Assembly: GCA_021817755.1 (NCBI GenBank)
Contig: JAKAGC010000040.1
Coordinates: 1 to 12,917 of the forward strand
Origin: Acidobacteriota bacterium
Lineage (GTDB): Bacteria > Acidobacteriota > Aminicenantia > UBA2199
Reading direction: 5' to 3'
Length of the DNA: 12,917 nucleotides
This document shows, one piece after another, positions 1-7,080 of this stretch (its first letter is position 1; the number at the start of each line of letters is the position of its first letter). The notes under the pieces are model-generated. The model was given only the letters and a program-made list of their open reading frames with translations. It made no database searches and was not told where the DNA came from. Both the position numbers and the translations under genes were made by a program.

Positions 1-385
1 GTATTAACATTTCATGGTCTACTCGAACAATCTGTTGCCGTTGTGAAATAATACGCGTTTTTACGAGGGTTTGATTTTCGGAGGTACGATAGAGTGTATT
101 TGTAAATCCATCTATTCTGGAAAATTCATCAGCATAAGAATCATTTCCGGTAATTCCCATTAAAATACACTGACTTCCGAGTTTAACAATATTGGAAGCC
201 ACATTCCCCGCCCCACCAGCTCGACACTCCTCTTTTTCTACCTTAACTACAGGAACGGGGGCTTCGGGTGATATACGATTCACACTTCCAAAAATATAAC
301 GATCCAGAATAACATCCCCAAATACCAATACTTGTTTTTCTTTAAAATGCGAACATATTTTTTCAAATCGTTTTATCGATGTCAT
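1..385 (-). CDS. hldE: D-glycero-beta-D-manno-heptose-7-phosphate kinase (RfaE1/HldE kinase domain), 3' end beyond the window
   Basis: ATP-dependent sugar kinase of the PfkB/ribokinase family that phosphorylates heptose 7-phosphate at C1 on the way to ADP-heptose, the inner-core LPS precursor; cytoplasmic. I translated 128 codons by hand from the ATG at 385 with no stop before the left edge. Near the N-terminus are VFGDVILDRY and RISPEAPVPVVKVE, then GGAGNVASNIVKLG and later LVKTRIISQRQQIVRVD, all diagnostic of RfaE1. An AGGA ribosome site lies about 7 bases before the ATG. It starts 7 bases after the stop of the O-antigen ligase gene and is the fourth gene of that operon. The window cuts it, so I cannot tell whether it is a kinase-only protein (about 330 residues) or the bifunctional HldE with a C-terminal nucleotidyltransferase. 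The family call is firm; the choice between rfaE1 and hldE is open. Confidence 0.93.
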   Translation of the reverse strand, partial: MTSIKRFEKICSHFKEKQVLVFGDVILDRYIFGSVNRISPEAPVPVVKVEKEECRAGGAGNVASNIVKLGSQCILMGITGNDSYADEFSRIDGFTNTLYRTSENQTLVKTRIISQRQQIVRVDHEMLI

Positions 386-392
386 AGAATTC

Positions 393-1616
393 CTAAATTG
401 GGGTACCATTAGAATTGACCCTATTAATTTTATTATCGGATATTTCAAACAATGATTCCTTCAAAGTTATAAATGGAATGCTTATAAAAAAGAACAATAG
501 GAATTTTATTTCTGTATCCCCATAATTATATTCAAACAAACCGGCCACCAGGAAACCGATAAATACAAATAATACCCCAAGAGGTATTACTTTTTCAGCG
601 TGAGGCATAATTTTAATTTTTCTTACAAGATTAATAATAATAGATACAAAAGCAATTAAAAGGCTTAATAAACCTAGAATTCCACGTTCGGCTGCAACCT
701 GAAAAAAATTATTATGCAAATGAAGATTCGTTTGCTGGGCTTCGGGGGGTTTATAACGATCGTAAACCATGGGAATATTATTGGGGCCAACTCCGGTCAC
801 AGGGTAATCCTTCACTATATTTACTGCCATTCGCGCCATAAAAATTCGATCTTTATTTGAAGCATCGTTTATATCAACAATTGAAATAAAACGATTTTTC
901 ACGGTAGGAGGAAGAAATATAAAAGCTAATATAATAAAAGGGATTGCGATATATAGAATTTTGGGTTTGAAGTAAATAATAAATGTACCGAGTGCAAAAG
1001 CAATTCCTATCCAAATAGATCGCGTTAATGATAAATATATGGTAATGAGTATCAAAATCAGACCTATTGATATGGCTATACGCATCTTGAATCGTTTTTC
1101 ATAAAAAACATAAACAAAAAAGAAAATAAAAGTCAGCATCAGGAGACCGGAGAAAGTCATCCAATGGGAAAGGAATCCTTTTAACCGGAAATCAAGCGAA
1201 ACACCTCCTCTGCGGAAGGCATCAACAATACCGATAGCGGCTGAAAGTACGCCTGAAATTAAAACAGTATAGAGAGAAATAATTAACCTTTTTTTTGAAG
1301 TTATGATGACCAGGAACAGAGGAATCAATAAATAAAGAAATGCTTCTTTATTATCTTTAATACTAACCCATCGATCGACTGCTGTCAGTGAAGAAATTAA
1401 GGTCACTACTGCATACAGCAATAAAAACTTATAATAACGGGGAAGTGCGGGAATATAAAACCCATTCAATATCGTGTAACCAATCCACTGTAAAAGTAAT
1501 ACTGTAAATAAAATATAACAACCCGCTATCGAAAAGTTTATAAGGAATAAAAAACCGAGCAGCAGGTAAAATGTAACATCACTTTGAATATTGAATAATT
1601 GCTTCATAGACTTCAT
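393..1616 (-). CDS. waaL: O-antigen ligase family membrane protein (WaaL/Wzy_C-like)
   Basis: Multi-spanning inner-membrane protein of 407 residues with about 11-12 hydrophobic segments, the layout of the O-antigen ligase/polymerase family. The larger extracytoplasmic region lies around residues 237-310 and ends in a His-x-His-Asn motif (H299, H301) before NNFFQVAAERGILG, matching the conserved ligase loop. LTRSIWIG with R199 resembles the conserved arginine region ahead of that loop. The family transfers undecaprenyl-linked glycan to lipid A-core (WaaL) or polymerises O-units (Wzy); motifs alone do not separate these. The adjacent GT9 and heptose kinase genes favour the LPS ligase. The predicted start at 1616 overlaps the upstream glycosyltransferase gene by 38 bases and has only a weak ACGG beside it. 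The Met4 codon (ATG at 1607) has GGA 8 bases upstream and is an equally good or better start. Confidence 0.82.
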   Translation of the reverse strand: MKSMKQLFNIQSDVTFYLLLGFLFLINFSIAGCYILFTVLLLQWIGYTILNGFYIPALPRYYKFLLLYAVVTLISSLTAVDRWVSIKDNKEAFLYLLIPLFLVIITSKKRLIISLYTVLISGVLSAAIGIVDAFRRGGVSLDFRLKGFLSHWMTFSGLLMLTFIFFFVYVFYEKRFKMRIAISIGLILILITIYLSLTRSIWIGIAFALGTFIIYFKPKILYIAIPFIILAFIFLPPTVKNRFISIVDINDASNKDRIFMARMAVNIVKDYPVTGVGPNNIPMVYDRYKPPEAQQTNLHLHNNFFQVAAERGILGLLSLLIAFVSIIINLVRKIKIMPHAEKVIPLGVLFVFIGFLVAGLFEYNYGDTEIKFLLFFFISIPFITLKESLFEISDNKINRVNSNGTPI

Positions 1617-2586
1617 CCGTAGTAATATTTTTCATACAAGGTATTATATCATAAATGCACCGTCTTTGCGTACAGGGTTGACAATTCATAAGGTGCCGTA
1701 TAATTGAGACATCATGCTCTCTCCAGGGGCCACTAATAGCTGGGATATTGGGACCAAACAATGCTACAATTGGAGTGGGAGTCAAAGAAGCAAGATGCAT
1801 AGGACCGGAATCGGCTCCCACGAATACCGAGCACCGGGAAATGACATATATTAACTCTGGGATGGTTAATTTGCCAGTCAAATTATGTATGGGAAGACGA
1901 GAACATAGATAATCTCCTTTCATTTTTTCATCAGTACTATTTCCAACAAGAAATACATTCCAATTACGAGAGATAAGTTGTGCTGCTAATCGTTCAAAAT
2001 TATCTAACCCCCAATCCCGGAAATTATTTCCTGCTCCCACATGGAAAACGGCTTTATTCCCATGAGTTTCTAAAACTGAAATATCCATCTTATTAGACAC
2101 AAGATGATGATCTATGGATAAAGCAGGATAAGGCGGAATCGAATCGCTTGTAACAAAACATCCCAAATGCTCCAACAATCTAGCTTGATTATAAACTGAA
2201 TGATTAGGTGAGTCTGGATTATTTCTGGGAGAAAAATGAGTATAAGCCCAATTACGGTTAGGAGTGCGGTATCCGATACGACATTTTATACCACTGAGCC
2301 AGGTAAGTTGCGCACTACGGGGTCCGGAATGAAAATCCACTACTGCATCATAAGTTTCAGACTGAATTTTTTTTCTAAAATTCCACATCTCTTTGATTCC
2401 CATCTTCCGAGGGACGACTATGACTTGATCAATACCGGGAATAAGACGGGCAAGCTCAGCATAAGGCTCTTCTACTATGTATGATAGGAGTGTATTGGGG
2501 AAGCGATGTTTAAAAATTTGAATAGAGGGGATAGTTAAAACGATATCCCCTAGCAGCCGCAATCTGATAAATAGAACGCGTTCCAC
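1579..2586 (-). CDS. Glycosyltransferase family 9 protein, heptosyltransferase-like
   Basis: Cytoplasmic, membrane-associated GT-B enzyme of 335 residues (usual size for GT9), which normally adds ADP-activated heptose to the growing LPS core. The N-terminus has the family signature RLRLLGDIVLTIPS. The second half has HVGAGNNFRDWG and GADSGPMHLASLTPTPIVALFGP, the nucleotide-sugar binding region. A C-terminal C-x2-C-x4-C-x6-C cluster (CQPCTQRRC...PCM) is common in this family. The start is GTG at 2586, whose first base is the last base of the upstream TAG stop; no good ribosome site is visible, so translation is probably coupled to the Trm112-like gene. Ligase and heptose kinase genes follow. 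The exact sugar and acceptor cannot be read from sequence; WaaC, WaaF and WaaQ-type roles are all possible. Confidence 0.88.
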   Translation of the reverse strand: MERVLFIRLRLLGDIVLTIPSIQIFKHRFPNTLLSYIVEEPYAELARLIPGIDQVIVVPRKMGIKEMWNFRKKIQSETYDAVVDFHSGPRSAQLTWLSGIKCRIGYRTPNRNWAYTHFSPRNNPDSPNHSVYNQARLLEHLGCFVTSDSIPPYPALSIDHHLVSNKMDISVLETHGNKAVFHVGAGNNFRDWGLDNFERLAAQLISRNWNVFLVGNSTDEKMKGDYLCSRLPIHNLTGKLTIPELIYVISRCSVFVGADSGPMHLASLTPTPIVALFGPNIPAISGPWREHDVSIIRHLMNCQPCTQRRCIYDIIPCMKNITTDEVYEAIIQYSK

Positions 2587-2777
2587 TAGTCGGTAATAGT
2601 TATGGCTTCATCCAGCATCATAACGGGAATTCCTTCCCGTATCGGAAAAATCCTTTTACAACCTTCGCATTTCAAGCCATAGCTATCCTTTTTGTACTCC
2701 ACCGGTTCGACACCGGTTTTGCATGCGGGGCATGCCAATATGTCCAATAATTCTTTTGAAATAATCGTTTGTTCCAT
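2586..2777 (-). CDS. Trm112-like small zinc protein
   Basis: Small protein of 63 residues with two CxxC knuckles (C16/C19 in LACPAC and C37/C40 in CEGC), then the conserved RIFPIREGIPVMM segment of the Trm112/YcaR family. The four cysteines should bind one structural zinc. Eukaryotic and archaeal Trm112 stabilise and activate SAM-dependent methyltransferases. Bacterial members are often found beside LPS or cell-envelope glycosyltransferase genes, and their function is poorly known. Length is normal for the family. An AGAAGGAA ribosome site precedes the ATG closely. It is the first gene of the four-gene LPS operon, and its stop overlaps the next start by one base. Family assignment is secure; the role in LPS synthesis is inferred from position only. 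Confidence 0.88.
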   Translation of the reverse strand: MEQTIISKELLDILACPACKTGVEPVEYKKDSYGLKCEGCKRIFPIREGIPVMMLDEAITITD

Positions 2778-2822
2778 TTTTTCCTTCTATTTAAAATTTG
2801 GTAAATATGTCTTCCGATTGAC

Positions 2823-2851
2823 ATTTTCTCATGGATAGGGTTTCATGTCAA
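2823..2851 (-). promoter_or_regulatory. Candidate sigma70-type promoter of the LPS operon
   Basis: On the minus strand TTGACA (2851-2846, perfect -35) is followed after 17 bases by GAAAAT (2828-2823, 4 of 6 bases of the -10). It lies in the 120-base gap between the REC-HATPase-PP2C gene and the Trm112-like gene and would give a leader of about 40 bases. The -35 is also one arm of a 7-base inverted repeat, TTGACAT at 2818-2824 and ATGTCAA at 2845-2851, which could be an operator or chance. No T-tailed terminator is clear in the gap, so read-through from the chemotaxis cluster is possible. Confidence 0.5.
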
Positions 2852-2897
2852 CGGGGTGGAAAAATAAATTCATCCACAAAAAACAACTGCAAGAGTA

Positions 2898-4598
2898 TTA
2901 TTCAATCTCAATAATGGCAATGGTAATATCGTCTTCAATATTTCCATCGGTAAATGAGTAAACTGCTTCTTTTATTCTTTTAATAATTTCGGATATTCCC
3001 GTATGAGCACCTTCACGATAAATAGTGGTTAACCGTTCTTCGCCGAACTCCTCCAATTTCGAATTTTTTGCCTCAGTGACACCATCGGTGTAAAAAAGAA
3101 TTCTATCTCCTGGTTCAAGGTATAATTCTCGTTCTTCAAATTTAGTATCCTTGAACACTCCAACAAAAAAACCTTCGGAATTAAGAGGAACGACTTCGCC
3201 GGAATTCACTTTTAAGAGGAGAGGAGATGGATGATTGGCATTGGTATAAACGAACTTCTTCTCTTCCTGAAAATATATCCCGTAAAAAGAGGTAAAATAT
3301 TCTCCAGAATTCAAATATTGGAAGAACTCTTGATTTAAAATTTCATATAACAATTCGGGAGAAAGAACATCCTTGCCATACAATGAGAAGAATACCTTCA
3401 ACATTGAAGATATTAACGCCGCAGCAACACCATGACCTGATATATCGGAAATAAAATATCCATAAATATTTTCTTCTAAACGGGTGATATCGATAAAATC
3501 ACCGGATACCTTCTGCAACGGAATAAATAGAAAATCACATTTGACTCCTGGAAATTCTTGTAAATCCTTTTTTTTGGGCAAAAATGTCGTCTGAAATTCT
3601 GCTGCCAGGTCTAACTCAAAATCAAAATCCTCTTTCATTCTGGAGAGTTTTTTCATTTTTTCAACTACTTCAAAACTCTCTACTTCATCATCTAATTTCG
3701 TCCGTTTATCTTTCTTCCCATCAGCATATTTTACCAAAGTAACTTTGTTGCCCTTTTCATTGTAAATAACTTCATCATAAGCATTAAGAGTCATCATAAT
3801 CCCTTTACCATGCTCATTAAGAAAATTTTCAGGATTCTGAGGATCAGGAATCGATGTTAAATCGAATCCTTTTCCCATATCTTCTATAGTTAATTTTAAA
3901 TAATCAGTTGTGGAAAAAACTTTGATATCGACCACTTTATTTACATTTTCCGGACGTAGAGCTTTTTCCCGTAGAGCCCTGTTATACTCACCGGAACTCA
4001 ATAGCTTCTGTTTTTCTTCATAAGAAATTTCAAGGTTCCCGTGTTCGATTGCATTAATCAAAATTTCCTGGAGTCCAATTTTCATAAAAGATATTTCTCC
4101 AAAAATATAATCGACATTTGCAAAAATATAATCGGTTACGGAAGGGATAATATGTATATCATTAGAAATCTTGAGATGACGTTTTTCCCATTGTAAAAAG
4201 GAAGCACTTAGTTTAACACGTATTTTCTTAAATAATATTTCAATTTTACTAATAAGGTATTTCAAATCTTTGGGTTTAAAAGGTTTCTTTAATAATTCTA
4301 CCGCGCCATTTCTCATTGCACTCAAGATCAAATTATGATCAGAATAGCCAGTTATTACAATAATGGGGACATCCTTATCTATTTCTTTAATTTCTTTTAC
4401 AACAATATTTCCGCTTTTATCTGGTAATCGAATATCGGAAATAACTATATCGGGAGAAAATTCTCGAAATTTCTCAATACCTTCGTTTCCGCTTTCTGCC
4501 AGTATTACTTCATAATTGTAAATCATAAAAAAATCTTTCAAGTATTCTAGTAAATCCACATTGTCATCAATGATTAGTATACTTCCTTTGTAGCTCAT
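2898..4598 (-). CDS. Response regulator with RsbW-like kinase domain and SpoIIE-type PP2C phosphatase (REC-HATPase-PP2C)
   Basis: A 566-residue cytoplasmic switch protein with three parts. Residues 1-125 are a receiver with D11/D12, phospho-acceptor D55, T83 and K105 all present. Residues about 145-295 are a GHKL ATPase of the anti-sigma kinase type: N-box QEILINAIEHG (E178, N182), then EDMGKGFD (240s) and HGKGI (263-267). After a charged linker, residues about 330-566 are a SpoIIE/RsbU-type PP2C with SGDFIDI, SDISGHG, YTDGVTEA and EDDIT, including the metal-binding aspartates D367, D385, D505 and D557. Both opposing activities look intact. By family analogy the kinase phosphorylates, and the phosphatase dephosphorylates, a serine on a STAS protein, with the receiver setting the balance. 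It overlaps cheB by four bases (ATGA) with GGAGGG upstream, so it is the last gene of the chemotaxis cluster. HsbR of Pseudomonas uses the same domains in a different order. Confidence 0.9.
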   Translation of the reverse strand: MSYKGSILIIDDNVDLLEYLKDFFMIYNYEVILAESGNEGIEKFREFSPDIVISDIRLPDKSGNIVVKEIKEIDKDVPIIVITGYSDHNLILSAMRNGAVELLKKPFKPKDLKYLISKIEILFKKIRVKLSASFLQWEKRHLKISNDIHIIPSVTDYIFANVDYIFGEISFMKIGLQEILINAIEHGNLEISYEEKQKLLSSGEYNRALREKALRPENVNKVVDIKVFSTTDYLKLTIEDMGKGFDLTSIPDPQNPENFLNEHGKGIMMTLNAYDEVIYNEKGNKVTLVKYADGKKDKRTKLDDEVESFEVVEKMKKLSRMKEDFDFELDLAAEFQTTFLPKKKDLQEFPGVKCDFLFIPLQKVSGDFIDITRLEENIYGYFISDISGHGVAAALISSMLKVFFSLYGKDVLSPELLYEILNQEFFQYLNSGEYFTSFYGIYFQEEKKFVYTNANHPSPLLLKVNSGEVVPLNSEGFFVGVFKDTKFEERELYLEPGDRILFYTDGVTEAKNSKLEEFGEERLTTIYREGAHTGISEIIKRIKEAVYSFTDGNIEDDITIAIIEIE

Positions 4599-5653
4599 TT
4601 TAGTTTACCCTCCGCAAATTCGACGATTTTTTGAGAAATATTCGGTAGTGAGATCTGGTATTCAACTCCCCCCAATTCAAAAGCACGTTTAGGCATTCCA
4701 TAGACGATGGAAGATTCCTGATCCTGACCAATTGTTCGAGATTGATTGAGCCTCATTTGCAAGATTCCCTGGGCTCCATCTTCGCCCATACCTGTGAGGA
4801 TGATTCCAAGGATTTCCGGACCTCCAATCCGGGCTGCCGATAGAAACAATACATTCACTGCCGGTAAATGAAATCCGACTGGTTTTCCTTCAACCAATCG
4901 GGTATAAAACAATCCGGAGCGTTTTTGAATTTCAAGATGAAAATTTCCTGGAGCCACCACCACTTTTCCTGGTGTCAACGGTTCATTATTTTCTGCAACC
5001 TTTACATTGAGAGTAGTTTTTTTATTCAATTGTTCGGCCAATGATTCGACAAACGTGGCCGGCATGTGTTGAACTATAGCAATACCGGGTGTATTCTGAG
5101 GTAAACGCATTAAAACCTGTGTTAATGCCTGTACTCCCCCAGTAGATGATCCCATTAAGATAACTTTATTGGAAGTTTGGATATGATCCGCAGCAGTTTC
5201 AATAATGGAACGGTTTTCCTTTTGAACTCCTTTTCTTCTAATATTAGAAGTAACAGCATTACGCACTTTTCTAACAATTTCATCTTTTATATCATCAAGA
5301 GTCTGCCATGTACTAAGTTCAGGTTTAGGGAAATAATCGACTGCTCCGATTTCTAATGCCTCTAATGTCATAGCGGCACGATCTTTCGTTAATGTACTTA
5401 TCATTACTACTGGTGTGGGACGAGATTGAATAATCTTTTTTAGAAATTCAATCCCATTCATCCGGGGCATTTCCACATCAAGGGTAATAACATCGGGCCA
5501 ATTGGTTTTCATAATATCCCGAGCATGAAAAGGATTGGAAGCAGTGCCGATAATCTCAAAATCAGGAAGCTTTGCAAATAAATCCTTTAAGAACGTTCGA
5601 ATAACAATCGAATCATCAACGATCAGCAATTTGTATTTTCGCGTTTCATTCAT
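4595..5653 (-). CDS. cheB: Chemotaxis response regulator methylesterase CheB
   Basis: CheB removes methyl groups from (and deamidates) receptor glutamates; phosphorylation by CheA relieves inhibition by the receiver. The 352-residue protein is of standard length and architecture. Receiver about 1-125: D13/D14, phospho-acceptor D59, S86/T87 and K110. After a linker, the esterase domain about 160-345 has the triad in its usual motifs: S170 in GSSTGG, H196 in VQHMP and D292 in LTGMGEDGA. The near C-terminal QDQESSIVYGMPKRA is also typical. It starts 2 bases after the cheD stop and ends in an ATGA overlap with the REC-HATPase-PP2C gene, so all three should be co-translated. Nothing is missing or unusual; I expect it to be active. 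Confidence 0.97.
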   Translation of the reverse strand: MNETRKYKLLIVDDSIVIRTFLKDLFAKLPDFEIIGTASNPFHARDIMKTNWPDVITLDVEMPRMNGIEFLKKIIQSRPTPVVMISTLTKDRAAMTLEALEIGAVDYFPKPELSTWQTLDDIKDEIVRKVRNAVTSNIRRKGVQKENRSIIETAADHIQTSNKVILMGSSTGGVQALTQVLMRLPQNTPGIAIVQHMPATFVESLAEQLNKKTTLNVKVAENNEPLTPGKVVVAPGNFHLEIQKRSGLFYTRLVEGKPVGFHLPAVNVLFLSAARIGGPEILGIILTGMGEDGAQGILQMRLNQSRTIGQDQESSIVYGMPKRAFELGGVEYQISLPNISQKIVEFAEGKLK

Positions 5654-5655
5654 AA

Positions 5656-6204
5656 TTATATTTCCATACGAGCTCTTTCACGGTATTTTTCTTCGATTGA
5701 GGAGATATTCCCCAAATTCTGAATTACTTTCTTTACGAGTACTTTGCCAGTTTGAGGAAAAAAGAATAACTTTCGTGCCGATCTACCACCAAGATCACTA
5801 GAAACTACTGGAATATTTTCCATTTCAAGAAATGCTTTAATAAATCGAATATTATTTTGACCTATATTGGAAGAAGTATTGGCAATGATATCTGCTCCCC
5901 CAAAAATTTTGGCTTTTAATTTTGATCGATCAACTTTCAATTTAATCAATTCCCCTAATAATAGTTCCATTGCCCACATACCATACCTGGCCACTGGACT
6001 CAAAAATATCTCCTCATCCCTAAAATCCCCAGGTAGCAGGAAATGATTCATCCCGCCAATTTTCCCATCTTCCTGGTAAATACACGCAGAGACACAGGAT
6101 CCCAGTATGGTTGCAATTCCTTCGCTCTTGTTGGATGCATAATATTCGCCAATATTTATGATCTTAACGTTCTGTTTGAATTTGTTAATATAGATGTCTT
6201 TCAT
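5656..6204 (-). CDS. cheD: Chemoreceptor glutamine deamidase CheD
   Basis: CheD deamidates specific glutamines of methyl-accepting receptors, and in many bacteria it interacts with CheC. The 182-residue protein carries the catalytic pair C37 in LGSCVSACI and H54 in GGMNHFLLP, 17 residues apart as in the Thermotoga enzyme. KIFGGADI, IGQNN, and SSDLGGRSARKLFFFPQTG are the remaining family blocks. The ATG overlaps the cheR stop by four bases (ATGA), with AAGG upstream, and cheB follows after 2 bases. The N-terminus is about 10 residues longer than the Thermotoga protein and the C-terminus has a short extra charged tail. No cheC or cheX gene is in this window, so if CheD is controlled by CheC the partner must be elsewhere. 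Confidence 0.96.
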   Translation of the reverse strand: MKDIYINKFKQNVKIINIGEYYASNKSEGIATILGSCVSACIYQEDGKIGGMNHFLLPGDFRDEEIFLSPVARYGMWAMELLLGELIKLKVDRSKLKAKIFGGADIIANTSSNIGQNNIRFIKAFLEMENIPVVSSDLGGRSARKLFFFPQTGKVLVKKVIQNLGNISSIEEKYRERARMEI

Positions 6205-7049
6205 CCTACCTTCTTATAGATCGATTTCCCAATAAATTTGAATAAATGATTATACTTGAAAAGATTTTCAGAATGGCCAGAAAAAAAAAAGCCCGGCGTA
6301 TTCATTACAGCATGAAATTTCTCATATACTGTTTTGCGGGTTTCATGATCGAAATATATTACTACATTTCGGCAAAAAATAATATCAACACTATGTTTAA
6401 ACCGGAATGGATCATAAACCAAATTGATACGTTTAAATACTACATATTGACGTAAGCGAGATTTTAATTTGTATTCAGTGTCAGAAACCCGATCAAAATA
6501 AGCATCCAATTTGGGGGCATCTATCCCCTTGAGTTCTTCCAAAGTATATTGTCCTGATACAGCTTTATTCAATACATCAGTGTCTATATCGGAACCTAAT
6601 ATTTTTAAATCCAAAGTAGTGGGGATTACCCCGTGAAACTCTTCCAGTAATTCCAACAGAATTGTATATACCTCTTCTCCCGTGGAACAACCTGCACTCC
6701 ATACCCTTAAAAACTGTTTACCTTTTGATTTTTTACTTTCAATTATCTGCGAAAGTACCGTACTACGTAACATTTCGAACTGGTTATTCTCCCTATAAAA
6801 CTTTGTCAAATTTGTAGTCATCCGGTTAATGAAACGGGCAACTTCCGCTGGATCCGATTCCAATAATACAATATAAGGTTCAAATGAAGAATATCCCAAC
6901 TCCCTTAGGCGTTTATATAAACGGGATACAACCAGTGCCCGTTTACTCTCCACCAAATGTATCCCAGTTGTCTTAAAAACGATATCGCGTATTTTGAGGA
7001 ACTCTCCGTCGCTTAACCTGACCTCGACAATTTCCATTTTCTCCGTCAT
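6201..7049 (-). CDS. cheR: Chemotaxis protein methyltransferase CheR
   Basis: SAM-dependent enzyme that methylates receptor glutamates in adaptation. The 282-residue protein has the N-terminal helical domain (about 10-85, with LSDGEFLKIRDIVFKTTGI), then NLTKFYRENNQFEML, the SAM-binding motif RVWSAGCSTGEEVYTI, the acidic motif ILGSDIDTDVLNKA, FCRNVVIYFD, and SGHSENL near the C-terminus. No TPR or receptor-tethering extension is present. The ATG at 7049 is used; Met5 (ATG at 7037) has GGAG three bases before it and is an alternative. A five-codon ORF ATG-GAC-GAT-ATC-GTA-TGA just upstream (7063-7046) ends in an ATGA overlap with the 7049 start, which might couple initiation. There is a 31-base gap from the Hpt-CheW gene. 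Confidence 0.96.
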   Translation of the reverse strand: MTEKMEIVEVRLSDGEFLKIRDIVFKTTGIHLVESKRALVVSRLYKRLRELGYSSFEPYIVLLESDPAEVARFINRMTTNLTKFYRENNQFEMLRSTVLSQIIESKKSKGKQFLRVWSAGCSTGEEVYTILLELLEEFHGVIPTTLDLKILGSDIDTDVLNKAVSGQYTLEELKGIDAPKLDAYFDRVSDTEYKLKSRLRQYVVFKRINLVYDPFRFKHSVDIIFCRNVVIYFDHETRKTVYEKFHAVMNTPGFFFSGHSENLFKYNHLFKFIGKSIYKKVG

Positions 7050-7080
7050 ACGATATCGTCCATGTTATTTAATCCAAATT

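Noticed and set aside
2236..2484. Plus-strand open frames opposite the LPS and chemotaxis genes (for example 2236-2484, 5535-5801, 11145-11537, 11699-12058)
   Set aside because: All lie antisense to genes with clear family motifs, their translations match no family I recognise, and they are typical shadows in AT-rich DNA.
2856..2877. GTGGA/TCCAC inverted repeat after the REC-HATPase-PP2C gene as a terminator
   Set aside because: Five-base stem with a 12-base loop and no T-run after it on the minus strand, so there is too little support to call a terminator.
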